Source: Desmodesmus armatus (Eukaryota; Chlorophyta; Chlorophyceae; Sphaeropleales; Scenedesmaceae). From it: DNA of 64,000 nucleotides. The stretch lies in assembly GCA_007449985.2 (NCBI GenBank), contig VIIQ02000048.1, positions 124,001 through 188,000 of the forward strand, in the 5' to 3' direction. The notes beneath the pieces were generated by a model that was not told the origin of the DNA, did not search any database, and saw only the letters and a list, made by a program, of their open reading frames with translations. How positions within the stretch are numbered: the stretch's first letter is position 1; every line of letters begins with the position of its first letter. Shown here one piece after another: positions 21,460 through 33,600 of the stretch. The position numbers were made by a program, and so were the translations under genes.

Positions 21460-24207
21460 ATGGACACAACCGCACGAAAGCAGCTGTCGCAATCAGACGC
21501 GGCCTGTACATGCCATAGGTCTCACACTGGAAACCTGGTTGACCTTGCCTTGCACCGTCTGTTGTGCAGGGCTGCCCGCACAGCTGTGCTGGGGACAGCT
21601 CCCAGGTGGTGCGAGCTCCCCGAAGACGTTCTGCCACGTATCCTTGGATACCTGCCCAACAAGGAGAAGATGAAGTGTTCCCTTGTGTGCAGCATCTGGC
21701 AGAAAGCAGCTGATGCAGCATGTGAAGAAATCGAGGTGCAGCTGGTCAGTGCAGCCCAACTGCAAGCGCTGCAGCAGTGGGTGCCACGTCGTGGCCACGC
21801 AGTCACGACCTTGTCCGTCACAATGCAGCCGCAGCACAGCATCTTCGTGTTGCCGCTGCCCCCCAAGCTGTGCAGGCTGCACCTGCAGGGTGGGATGTGC
21901 AAGGCACCGCAGCTGCCGTGGCTGGGCACGGCAGCTGCAAGCCTCACCAGGCTCAGCCTCAGCCTCAGCACGGTGCTGCAGGAGCAGGTCCCAAATGTGA
22001 CAGCAGTGCCACACCAGATTCCACAGCTTGTGCTGCAGGGGCAGGTGCCAAATCCTCCAGTGCCGCACCAGTCTGCACAGCTGCTGCTGCAGGAGCTCCG
22101 CAGCCTCACAAGGTTGCAGCACTTCAGCGTCAGGCTGCCCCCTAGCCCCTGGGTTGTCAACCCCGCACAAGCAGTTCCCATAGGGCATCTGCAGTGGCTG
22201 GAAGGTGTTTCGGGGCTGCAGCGCCTGACCTTCCTGCAGTTACATGGCATCAGCAGGACGCTAAATCAGCAGGCGGACCAGCAGCTGCAGCAGCAGGAGT
22301 ACCTGGCGCAGCTGCCAGAGCTGCAGCAGCTGTGGCTTTCGCTGCCTGACACCCGCTGCCTGCGGGGCATTGAGCATCTCAGGGGCCTCACCGGCCTGTC
22401 ACTCGTTGGTTCACAGGGGCCGCCTGGTGTCTGGAACCATGGCCTCCTTGACATCAGCCCTGACGACAGCAGCAGCATCGGGCGCTTGACAAATCTGCGC
22501 AACCTGGCCCTGACGTGCTGCAGGCTCAGCACAGTCGCTGTGGCAGGGCTCACAGCCTTGACCACCCTGGGCCTCTCCGCAGTCACCTTCGCCTCCGCCG
22601 CAGCTTTCTGCCAATGGCTTAATCAGCTGCAGCGGCTGTCCTATTTCTGCATAGGGACATACACGATTGATGAGGATGATGTTGAGGATGAGGTTGATCC
22701 AGCAGCACAGCCTGAGGCAGCCATCACTGCCAGCCCCAACCTGCACCAGCTTGACCTGAGGGGAGCAAACCTGCCCCGTGCTTCCATGCAGCACATGTTC
22801 CCGGCAGGGCGGGTACTGCAGCAGCTTCAGACCTTGCAGCTGCCGCGGCGTGCGGCCCCCATGCTCCCAAATTACGTGAGACCATCCCCCCTGGATGCTG
22901 GTGAGGTGCAAGCGCTGGTGCGCTGCTGCCCAGCACTGGTGCTGCTGGACGGTGGCCTGATGCTGCACATTGATCCTGAACTCAGCAGCCTTACCGGGCT
23001 TACACTGCTGTGCGCAGTGCAGGCGCGCGGCAAAGAGCAGGCGGCAGCACTGGGTGCACTGCCGATGCTGCAGCTTGTGCACATGACCAGCAGCAGCGAT
23101 CGCAGGTGGGAGAAGTGGTACTTCCAACCGCTGCTACAGTTGGAGCAGTTGACAAGTTTGGTAGTGACCAGTGAGCACCCTCTCAGCGACGATGCGGCCA
23201 GCGTTTTCAGCAGCCTGGTGGGCTTGAAAGCCCTCAAGCTGCCCAGCTTGACCGAACAGCAGCTGCAGAGCCTGACCGTGCTGACAGGGCTGACCTGTCT
23301 CGTTATTGGGTACATGCAGCTTGATGTGTTTCTGAAGGAAAGGTTGAGCGTCTTCGGCACCAGTCGAGTTGACGGTTCGTGCACCATCCTCAACAAGGTA
23401 TGTTCAAAACCTTGTGGCACACCTTGACTTGCACCATCGTGCTGAGTTTGTTACTAGTAGTGAGGACATGGCCAAGTTGGCAGCAGCAAGCGACTCCTGC
23501 ACCATGCTTCTAGGCTAACATGCAGGTCTTGCGCACTTGCCAAATGGCCGCCGGCATACATGTGTGCCCTGTGTGGTATGCTGTTGTGTCAGGATGGTCC
23601 TGGTAGCACAAACTCACTGGTAGAGTACTCTGAGTGCACTGCATGGGTTGCCACATGTTGACAGATGGCACACCCCATGCATCTTGACAAAGTCACACGT
23701 TGCCAGCAAGCAACCTTCCTGAGCCTGGGCCCGTGCCGGCCGCATACGCACAGCATGTTGGGTCTTGAGCTGGAAATGGCTGACATGATTCCCCAGCACC
23801 ATGTCATGCCGGCAGGTAGCACAACCAATCCACAGAAGCAGGGTTTGGGGGACTCTCACAACATATGGCAATCGATTAATTGTCCAGTTGAGCGATTCTG
23901 TTGTGCATAACTGCAGGCACCTGAGGGCACACCGCCCAATGTCGCAAGTCGGCTGGCACGCTGCTTGGCCTGCGACTTCAGGAAGATGTGGCAGCAGCTG
24001 CGCATTGCCGCCAACCAGCTGACGGCGCAGCGCCAGCAGCAGCAGAGGGAGCTTGACCAGCTGAGGCAGCAGCAACAGCAGGAGGTGGACCAGCTGCGCC
24101 AGCAGCTGGCACAAGCTCACGCAGATCTGCAGGCTCTGCAGGCACAACTGGCAGCTGCCAACTCAGCCAACCAGGTGCTGCAGGAGCAGCTAGCTCAGCT
24201 CCAGTAG
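21460..24207 (+). CDS. F-box / leucine-rich-repeat protein with glutamine-rich coiled-coil tail
   Basis: Probable substrate-recognition subunit of an SCF-type ubiquitin ligase. Two exons, 21460-23397 and 23917-24207, joined in phase 0 across a GTATGT...CTGCAG intron, give about 742 residues. An F-box lies near residues 50-85 (ELPEDVLPRILGYLP, then SLVCSIWQKAAD), the segment that would bind a SKP1-like adaptor. About a dozen degenerate leucine-rich repeats follow (LTRLSLSL, LTNLRNLAL, LTALTTLGL, LHQLDLRG, LKALKLPSL, LTGLTCLVIG). The second exon encodes a Gln/Leu heptad-like coiled coil (ELDQLRQQQQQEVDQLRQQL) to the TAG. The start is the ATG at 21460; the protein is already open there and no signal peptide is seen. 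The substrate is unknown. Confidence 0.82.
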
Positions 24208-25430
24208 GGGGGGCTGCAGACTGGGGGTGCCTCAAGTATGTCTGCACAGCAGCAGGTGCTGCCGCAGCAGGCACCTTCTGTGTTTGTGCCGCAGCTGGCC
24301 CAGGCGCTGCTGCCGGTGCAGCAGCAGCAGCAACAGCCAGCAGCCGCCTCACTGGGCCAGCAGCAGCACTCAGCAGCAAACCTGCTAGGTGAGCAGCAGC
24401 AGGAACCCTGCAGCCCTGCAGGCTGAGCTGGATGGTGTTGATGACATGCATGAGCATGAATGGCCTTACTGGTCAGACCCATGTCAGGATGGTGCCCCTT
24501 GCAGCAGCGCTGCCAAAGCTTGGAGCCTCCAGCAGCGCTGCAAAGCGCTGCTGGCACTTTGAGTCGCACTTCTTGAGGTGTTGCAGGGTTAGGTTGGTAT
24601 CTGCTTGGAGCGCTGCCAAGCCAGCTGTATGTTTTGTATGTGGTTGTGACGGGGGGGGGGGGGGGGGGGGGGGCAACCCCCTGCCGGCTGGCCAGACAAA
24701 CTCCAGTTGTAGCCTGTGCTGTTGCATCGCAGAGATACTGATGATGTGGTACGGTCGTGATTTCACTGATAAGGCAGCGTCTGTCTGTTCCGTGCATGCT
24801 TGGCATGCCACGCCAACGTGGCAGTGTCTTTCCAAGACCAGGTGTCTGTTGACCTGGTGTCTATTTGATGGAGACCATCCGCTGTAGTGGTGGCCCAGAC
24901 ACACTAGGGCTGGGGCTCTGTTTCTTACCACGTGCCTGTATGATGCCCCTTGGTCATGCGCTGCTTGAGTGACGGTGTGCCTGCTAGTGACGTCGCCATG
25001 CAACCTTTCCAACCTGGATCAGGTGCATTGGAGCCAAATTGCTGGGCAGCCAGCCTCCGGCACTGGGATGGGCTGTAGCTTAGTTTGGAAACGCAGTTGG
25101 CTCTTTTGGGTGCTGCGCCCCTTGTGTGAGACCACATGCCATGTGGGGGGGCTGGTGTTGTGGAGTTGGCAACATAGTGTTGAAGTCACTAATGTGAGTT
25201 GCATGCAGTACTACTAGTTTGCCCGAGCATGCATAGCATGTCATTTGCTGTTGCCTACTTGCACTGTGCAGTTGCAGTTGCATAGGGTGGTTGGCATGGT
25301 TGCAACCAATGGTGACTAGACCTTCTTACTTCCAGAGGTGAACTGAACTCTCTCTTTCACACTCGCACTCTTTGGTGAAGTGTGGCCTTGTCTCTGCACG
25401 ACACGCTGCTGTGATGCATCTTTTTCAGCA
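24208..25430. other. Low-complexity intergenic stretch after the F-box gene
   Basis: CAG-rich sequence continues for about 200 bases past the stop, then a run of 23 G (24651-24673). The rest is unremarkable. Reading frames here are short and driven by composition. The F-box 3' UTR presumably lies in the first few hundred bases; no TGTAA was found. Confidence 0.5.
24651..24673. repeat. Poly-G tract of 23 bases
   Basis: An uninterrupted run of G on the + strand in the intergenic region after the F-box gene. Similar runs occur at 27745-27763 (G) and around 34968-35007 (two C-runs, in an intron). Such tracts can form G-quadruplexes and their lengths are often wrong in assemblies. Confidence 0.9.
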
Positions 25431-25574
25431 ATGGCTGCGCAAGTGCTGTGGGCCGCTGGGCGCCCATGCCGGCCAAATCATTTGCAGTACGACTTTGACA
25501 GGGGGGAGGAGTTCTGTTTGCTGCTGACATCCTTTGATTTCAATCCTGGCAAGCAGTTTTATGGCTGCTCTGAG
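25431..25574 (+). CDS. Possible exon with GRF zinc-finger-like motif
   Basis: An ATG at 25431 opens 48 codons ending at a good donor (GAG|GTGAGG at 25575). The product has CLLLTSFDFNPGKQFYGCSE, which resembles the N-x-G-R/K-x-F-Y-x-C core of GRF-type zinc fingers found in nucleic-acid enzymes and some transposon proteins. It is preceded by TTTTTCAG, so it could equally be an internal exon. No convincing partner exon was found, so it may be a gene fragment. Confidence 0.3.
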
Positions 25575-27287
25575 GTGAGGGCAGTGGGAGTGGAGGAATG
25601 TGTTGACTGACACTTTCAGGAGTGTGGTCTAGGAGTGTGGTCTCGGAGTGTGGTCCTGGTCATGGGTGCTTGTGTGGCGTCTGCATCGGCCAGCGTTGGT
25701 TCCGTCACTGCAAGGCTGAGAATGCAACCCTGCAGGTGACACTCATGAGTGATCAGGCAGCAGGATGGCATGCTGCCAGAGAAGCATGGCGTGCAATTGT
25801 TGTCCCACGCTGCGTGCACAACAGGCATCCAAATATCTGTCTTGCAAGATCTTGCAAGGTCTTACTCTCAAGAGTATAGAAGGACATCAGGCACGACCCT
25901 CGTTGTCGCCCCCTCTCCCTCATAGAACGTCTAACGCCCGGCTGGCGTCAGTACTGCAACGACCTCGGCTTTTTATGGGTTTGTGGCACACCTGTACCGT
26001 GGCTGTGCAAAACGCCTTGCGCCACACCATGACAAGCACAGTACGTTGAAGTTGACTTCGGCACTGTTGTAGCAATTTTGCACAACCCGCTGAGTGTGCT
26101 TGCTGGTGTAGCAACGTTTAAGGCCGTGCCCAGGGGGGGTGGCTGCCCCCCCCCCCCCCCGGACCCCCCCCCCCCCCCTGCATACAGACTGTCCTGCTGT
26201 CGCTGTCTTCCGAGTGTGCTTGTTGCTGCTGCTGCTGGTGGCGCTGTCGCTGAGTGTTCTGGCTGATGCAGCAATGGTTAACTGCCCAGGGGGGTGGCTG
26301 CCCCCCCCCCCCTGGACCCCCCCCCCCCCCCCCCCTGCATGCAGACTGTCCTGCTATATAGCGATATATCGCTGTCTTCCGAGTGTGCTTGTTGCTGCTG
26401 CTGCTGGTGTCAATGTCGCTGAGTGTTCTGGCTGGTGCAGCAACGTTTAACCTGCACGGGCATGCCGCGTTGCTGCATACCTGCAGCAGTTTGCACTCAC
26501 ACCCAGCATGCTGCTGCATGGGCAACAGTTGTCTGTAGGCAGGCTGCCGCATGCTGCCTACGCTGGCTGTGTTGCATCGATGCGGCACTGATGCCAGATG
26601 TCTAAGTTGCAGCTGTCGGGTCATCTGGCTTCCTTTTTTTCAGGAGCAGATGACCTCTCCTGATGCAATGATCGCGGTGACATGCGGAGTAGCATGGTAC
26701 CGTGTGAGACACGCGTCCGACAGCAATATGGAAGTGTTGATCCAATGCTTGGGATTACGCGTTTGCAGCTGCTGGCACCTGCAGGTTAGTCACCTGTTCG
26801 GGGACCAGCAACTGTCGCTGCCCCCATGTACACGAATGCACACGCAAAGGGTACCAGTGCCTTCCGCCCATAGCTACACACCATATTGAGGCGCCCCCAT
26901 GACGAACTCACAGTAGCTGCAGAGATATATCGGTGTTTCTATTTAAACGCAACTAGCCCCGCTCAGGATTCACGGAGAGCTGAAACAAGATAAAGGCAAA
27001 ACTTTATCGCTGAATGTAAGAAGGATTGGCGTTTGCCCCTCGGAGCTGCTGGGTTCAATTTCAATATAGCGCTGCAAGCCACGGAGCGGCAATAGCAAAG
27101 CGTTTTAATGTTTTTCAACATACCAACGTCCGCATGAACCACAGCTGGCCTGCCAACGGCCATTTCCTACCCCGTATTGGCCTGCCCCTCCCCCCCTCCG
27201 GGGGGGAGGGGGAGCCTATACGCCTCCTAAGCAACTTCCTCTTACGAGGTCGTTGCAATATCATGATATGGATGCTCTGACAATGCA
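25575..27287. other. Repeat-rich non-coding stretch
   Basis: It contains a triplicated short motif (GAGTGTGGTCT, 25620-25660), the G/C-homopolymer tandem array at 26091-26452, and a C-run/G-run hairpin near 27181-27215. I see no supportable gene. Confidence 0.5.
26091..26452. repeat. Tandem repeat (units about 160-169 bp) with C and G homopolymers
   Basis: The motif TGAGTGT..CT(T/G)GCTG recurs at 26091, 26251 and 26420 with spacings of 160 and 169 bases. Each full unit continues with a CAGGGGGGTGGCTG block, two long C-runs around GGACC or TGGACC, a GCAT(A/G)CAGACTGTCCTGCT core and a TTGTTGCTGCTGCTGCTGGT tail. The units differ mainly in homopolymer length and in an extra ATATAGCGATAT piece in the second unit. 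Confidence 0.75.
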
Positions 27288-27587
27288 ATGGCAGGCTTTG
27301 TATGCACGGGGTGTGGAGGTTTGCCAGATGCGGCTGCGTCTTTGGCTGATCTGGTCCAGAGTATGAAAGCAGAAGGGGAGGGGTTGGCGGCTGCCGGAGG
27401 GGAAGACCCTATTGATATTGCAGAGGTGCGGGCTGCTGTGCGCAAGCTGGGCATTGGGCGGATGCTGGGCCTTGACCTTGTTTGTGAGGAGTACCTCAGA
27501 AGGCTATATCCGGTTGAGATGGTGTTTGACCCCGTTGAGGGATATATGCGTGCATACAGCACTCGGCTTTGGCAGTGTGCTGTATGA
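27288..27587 (+). CDS. Small hypothetical protein, 99 residues
   Basis: An ATG frame starting MAGFVCTGCGGLPDAA and ending LWQCAV at the TGA of 27585-27587. It has a balanced, protein-like composition, unlike the triplet-repeat frames around it: two Cys at the start (CTGC), an acidic middle and a LDLVCEEYLRRLYP helix-like segment. I do not recognise the family. With the GRF-like exon upstream it could be part of a decayed mobile element, but nothing links the two. It could also be one exon of a larger gene. Confidence 0.35.
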   Translation: MAGFVCTGCGGLPDAAASLADLVQSMKAEGEGLAAAGGEDPIDIAEVRAAVRKLGIGRMLGLDLVCEEYLRRLYPVEMVFDPVEGYMRAYSTRLWQCAV

Positions 27588-30500
27588 TCATTGTCACCTG
27601 TTGATTATAGTGATTTGTCTTTTGGCTCGTGTGCCATTTACCTGTCATCTGTCGTCAAGACTGTTGAAGGGGGACAATCCGTCTCTCCTTGACCGTCACT
27701 GAGCATCAATGCAATATTGCAGTTGCCGTGGTGGTGGTGGTGGTGGGGGGGGGGGGGGGGGGGTTTACAGTCTGGTGTTGCACCAGCGCTTGTTTGAGGT
27801 GGATCGAAGCCAGTACTTGTTGGCCCCGAGGTCAAGCGGGTTTGAGGGCAGCTGTTGTACTCATACTCATGTCTTTTTTTTTGTCATACACATGTCTTTT
27901 TACTGAAGCATCGTCGCCCAGCTGAGGCGCCAGCATGCATTCCTGCCACGACTACTCACACAGCCTGATGTGCACACACACCACATGCATATGGTTCATG
28001 GCATGTCGCCATTTCACACCTGTCAGCACCATCTGCAACTTGTGTAGTGTCATATGCATGCAGATAGTGCTCAAGCGCCACCTCAACAGCCACACCGCAG
28101 TCGCCCAGGATCTCGTTCCCATGCCAAAGCACCTCATGCACACCAGCAGTGAAAAAGGGCGGCTCTCCTGGTGACCGTAGTGACGCAACAAGACACATTT
28201 TCATCCCACCACAAGCCAACCCCAAGTGCTACTGTCATACCAACCAACAACCGAAATAGCACTCAGCCTCATGACAACAGCGGTCGCAGCTTGTCGCTTG
28301 TTGACACTCAACACGTTGTGGCGCGCGAAAAAGAAAACCAACCTAAAATCTTTGTGTGATGCAACGGCACCGTAGCCGATTGGCATAAGTTGCGGATTCC
28401 ATGTGCATTCCATGGTGCTCCCAGATTCGGAGGTCACACACTTGGTTGCTGTACCATGATGGCCAGAAATGACACCACCAAAACCCACATGCTGTGACAA
28501 CCAACTACCGTCCGTCATAGGTGGTCTGCATGGTGGTTGTGACTTCCCCAACTGAACCACACACCACGCTAAGAGCAAGACTGTGCACTACCAGGCGCAA
28601 GCAAGACTATGAAAGTCATGCACACACCATGTCGACGAATGCAAACAACGTGATCCCCTAAGTCTGCTTGGCTCGGGTTCAAGAGCCAGGAGACGATAGT
28701 ATGAGGAAGGCACTACGATGCCAGGTGCTGATCAATGCCACCAGGAGATTCTCCTTATAAGGGGCAGGTCAACAGTGCTGTGACAACGCTGGGATGTAAT
28801 CACCACATGTGCAAGGTGGGCACACAGTCCCCCCCCTAAATGCGAAAATGGAAGGCCGGCACGCGGCAAAGGCTGTGCGAGACAGTGCACAATGAGGAGT
28901 GACTCCTCATAGCCCAATGCATTGCTGCCTATGCCGCATTCAAAAGAGAGCACCCGCAGTTGCACGGGACAATGCCGCAGCTGCTTCCCTGCCAGTGGAC
29001 ATGCAGTCATGTAAGGTGCAGCAGCCTGAAGGGCCCTGCTGACAGGGCCAACTGCTAACTACAAGCACATAAAAGATCTCTCTGCAGCAAACCCGGCAAG
29101 GAAAGAAGAGAATATTCCCACCCACAAGCCATCGCAGTATCAAGCACCAGTGCAGCATGCAATCAGGCAGTGTGCTGCATTCAAAATTGCCTGCAACAGC
29201 ATGTGCCACGCCACAATGGCGTGATGCTTAAGCAAGCTTGCATAGAACTTGTGGCAGCACAGGCTGATGCCTGTTGCTAGGGGCTTCAGCAGTGTTGTGC
29301 TGTGCAGTACATGCACGTACTACGTAAGTGACAGTATGTGCAGTACCTGGTCCCGGGAAGCATCACCCATAATTTCTGCCGCAAGCACCCTGACTGCCAT
29401 GTAAAGTGCAGTCCTAGCCGCCCTTCCCATGGCCCTGGCACATGACCCTGACACATGCACTGCACCATTTGGCAACGAAGAGTGTCTCACACCATCATGG
29501 TGTCTTTGGCAGACAGTCTGCACTCCTGCCAAGTGTGTAACTGAAACACTTCACAAGTCAATCTCATGCATCACAGAGTCCCCCTCTGAGTGCCTTTCGA
29601 AGCCATGCTGGTCTTGATGTAGAGGGCCTCCAACCAACACAGCTGGTGCGGCAGGTATCCAACTCCAACCACACCGCACACACATGCTGCGCTGCACACA
29701 TCGCCCGCCACAGTGCGTGGCCACAGCTACAAGTGTTGTGTGTGTACACAAGCACCAAGGCTCACATCAATCCCAGAGGCCCTCACAGCAGATACCCACC
29801 AACTCAAAGACATGCATGCAGTCACTGCTGCCCCACTATCGTCAACAGCTCTCATACCAGAACACACTCAACATCAGCCAGTGCAGCACTGCTGGCAGCA
29901 CAATGCAGCAGTGGCGCCATGTGGACGCCAGGTAATGCAGTCACTTCACCCCGAAAACCATCCTATGCCAAACACTGTGTGTGAAACAATATCACAGTAA
30001 ATTTCAGCTGCTGTGCTGCTGTCCGCCGCACCACAAAGCAAACATCTCCCCGGGAGCTATGATAGCGGAGGCTCCAAAAGGCCACCATAGTGGGCATCCA
30101 GGACTAAGGGCTCCGAGCATACGACGCTGCTACAGCATGTCACTCCACAGTTCACACCCATCCACAGCTGGACACCAGAAATATGGACACCACCAAGCTG
30201 CCTGGCTGCTCAACCCTGTCGAGCTTTTTCAACAACCAATCTTCATGCACAACGCCCCACCACAAACTTTCTGAGACAGTCACACTCCAGTCACATGCAA
30301 AGGCAAGCGCGCTGCTTTCCAGCCTGTGTGAATCCAAGCTGCCAGGCAGCAGTCCTCTGCTACTGGGGCCAACATAGAGCTTGGCAGTCAAACTGCATTT
30401 GAGACCACCACGGTGCACATGCATCAACTGCAAACCATCAGACTGGTTGCAAGCCCCCACACTGCAACATGACACTGCTTTCGGCATCGTCTTGCCCATG

Positions 30501-30689
30501 CACACCGTACCCAGGAGGAGCCAAAAGAGCAACCCTACAAGCCCTGACAACCTGATTTTGTGGCACCAAGCAGCCCGCCCCCAGGAACCTCTGGCATCCT
30601 TTTCGCAAGGACTCATCAACTGCGCAGGTGCGCATGCTTGAAACAGGAACAAACATCAGCGGCTCTGCGGTTGTGCCTGCGGTGGCATA
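27588..30689. other. Gene-poor interval between convergent genes
   Basis: This 3.1-kb interval separates the last + strand frame from the 3' end of the large - strand gene. It includes a 19-base G-run (27745-27763) next to a GGT repeat. Frames here are short and I see no domain, tRNA or rRNA. The part nearest 30690 should be the 3' UTR of the hydrolase-like gene. Confidence 0.5.
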
Positions 30690-33600
30690 TCAGGGGCTGG
30701 AGGGCTGTACTCCTGCTGCAGCCAGGGCCTCTGGGGTTGGGTAGGGTGACAGCTGGGCGGTGCAGTCGTACACGGGCTTGCCAATGGAGGTCCAAGCACC
30801 GGGCTTGGTGGACGTCCTGCGGTGACAGCAGCAGTAAGCACTCAATCAGCAGCTGCAGTCAGTTGGTGTGGTAGTCGACAGAGGCTTGGCAACCACTGGT
30901 TGCACCACCCAAGGGGTGAGAGTTATGTGCTCAGCAAACACCCCGTCAAGTTGAGTGTGGATCATGTTGACAAGCAACACAGGTTCCGCAAAAAGTTGCA
31001 AGGTAGCGGTTCGTGAATGGCGGAACCCTGGACAAGACACAGGTGGCTGCTGCTCACCTGTAATACCGGCAGCCTGTAGACAGCACTTCGCAAATACCAC
31101 TGGCAGTGGGCATGGCACTGATATTCCACTTGTACTCTGGGGAGCAGCGGGGTGCAGGCCTCACATATGGCAACGGCTGCAATGCAGTTGGCAGCGGCTG
31201 TACTGCAAAGAATTCGCTGTAGTTGCGCTGTCCAGTAAGGCTATCCTCAACACGCAGGAAAAACCCGGTTCCCTGCACGCTTGCAGGCACCTTGAACGGT
31301 ACAGACGCCTCGAAGCCGGCGGTAATGGGCCGTGCTGTGCCGAGCATAGCGATCGGGGTCGCGGCCGTAGCCCCGTTTGCTGCGCAGTCGGTATCGGCGA
31401 AGAGCATGACGCTGACATCGTTGACGGGAGCATGGGACACAGGCCATGTCAGCTTGTAATCCACGCCCTGCAAAATCATAAACACATCCACGACGTCAAC
31501 AGACATTCCCGTCAGCAGGCACTGTGGGGAATGACAAGCGCTGGGTCCCCACTGACAACTCGACCAATCGCGCCGAACTACCGTATGAAAAATGAGAGTG
31601 AGAGAGTCGCACCTGGATGAGCACTGACGACTTTCGCGGGAAAGTAACCGCAGGAGCCCCAAAGAATGTGGTATCACCAAGCCCAGCTGGTCCCTTCTGC
31701 GGTCCCAAGCATCCAGGGTACACTCCTGGCGGTTGCTTGGCATCCAGAAGGCCTTTGACCGCCAGGTACTTGGGAGCCGTAGCAGCTGGTTGGCCTGTGT
31801 ACTCAATCAGTCCCCAGGAGCCATACCTGTGACAGAATAACGTCAGGTGGAACCGTCAGTACACGTGGAGTTGGGATCTGCAGCTGCTTTGGTGGCTTGT
31901 GCCGCAAGACATACAGCAATTGGCGGTTGCTGCAGCTGCTTGTGTCCGACCGTCGGTGTCCGATCTGATGATCAGGCAGCACCAGCAAAACATGCTACTA
32001 GCATTACATCCACAAGCATGACAGTGCATCTGCAGGACTTACTTGCTGGGGAGGCCTGCAGACACAAACTGCATGAACGGTGCAGTCTCACTGACAAGCC
32101 CAACCTCGTCAAACATTGCAAGGTAGGACTCATATATGCCTTTGAAACGGGGGTCGCGCTGCAGGGCGATGTACCTAGAGCACAGCACAGCACGGTACAG
32201 CACAACAAGCAGTCCTCAGCACACTCCGTCATGCGGTATGCTGTGCTGAATCAGGAGTGTGTTGAATCAGTCTCGTCAGTTCTTGACATCAGGCTGAGTC
32301 TGTTAGCTGCCCATGGGGGTTTTGGGGCCCTGACGCATTGTATGAGGGCTTGATATCAAGACCGTCTTGATTCATGATGGTTGGGTTTGTCCACAGGAAG
32401 TCAATGGCATGGAGCTGTAAGTTGTCTTACACCGCGAGTGGTGCGATGAAGAGGAGCAGTAACCACCACAAAGCTTACACGCTGCATGCAGTGCTGCGCA
32501 CCCCTACAGCCAGTGGCTTGCTTACTTGTCTGCTGCCCCGGCAGTACCGCCTCCGTTAAATATGACAGACCCCTCCAAGATGCTTGGGCCACCTTCATAA
32601 GTGGTCAGCGGCAGGCCAAACTTCGCTGCCATGGTCTTGAAGAACAGCAGATTGCTGCGAGTTGCGTTGATGCGCTCGGCAGAGGCACATTGTGCCAGCA
32701 TTGAATCCACCGACATCTGCAACAAACAACATGCCCCGCGGGGGTGTTCGGGTGTGCGTGCAGTGCAAAACTTGGTAGCCACTATCATACTTCAGTGTAG
32801 GCTTCCTTGGAGCAGGGACATGCTCTATATTGCGGATGTACATCTCTGCAGTGAGGCTGTGCAACACTGCTACATGGAAAGCGGTACGTACATGCCACAG
32901 AGGCAGTGCTGCCGCAGCTGTTCAAGTTGAACACAAGTGATGCTGCTGCCATACATTGAAGCAGGCACCAAAATTGAATATGTGAACAGCAGGCATTACC
33001 GTAGTGACTGCAGCAGCATACCTGTGCCTCAACGGCAGGATTGTTGCCCAGCCCGCAGTCGAAGTAGCCAGGGATGGCCAGTGCATCTGCCTTCCTTGCC
33101 ACCTCCCCATACGAGAGTGTGACGTTGGTGGCGATGGAACCACAGCCGATGCCCCACCATCCAGAGCAAACAAAGCCCCAGGTTGACACCACGTAACGCA
33201 GGCGGGCGGCACGATCAGCAGCACCAAACTTCTCCTTGAACACTGCTGTGAAGATGTCAAAGATCTCCTCAGACCTGTTGCACCGCAGAAAGAGCGGCAT
33301 GAGTCAGATACCGCGGTTTGACCAGGTTGACCCCACAGTAGCCGACTTCATGCTTGTTACCAGTGGCGCAGCAGAGGCAAGGGCTAGGCAGTGCACTCCT
33401 ACTGGTAGTACTGTACAAACCTTTTCAGTGAATGACGCAACTGCCAAGCAGGGCACTTCCAGGATAAATGCCCTCGAGGCCTCACAGCTTTAGTCACAGC
33501 AAGCTCTGGCAAGGGGACATGCCCACAATGCTTGGTTCAGCCATGCCACAATCCGATTGGGGCGTACCTCTTGCCGTGGTACATGTATGCAGCGGTGGTG

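Noticed and set aside
28363..28445. A tRNA-like string (GTAGCCGATTGGCATAAG) suggesting an A-box.
   Set aside because: No matching B-box, acceptor stem or anticodon arm could be folded at the right distances.
28671..28690. GGGTTCAAGAGCC, resembling a tRNA T-arm.
   Set aside because: There is no A-box or acceptor stem within the preceding 90 bases.
30152..30652. A 166-codon - strand open frame just 3' of the hydrolase-like gene.
   Set aside because: The gene already ends with a well-phased final exon at 30690. This frame has no recognisable domain and is most likely 3' UTR.
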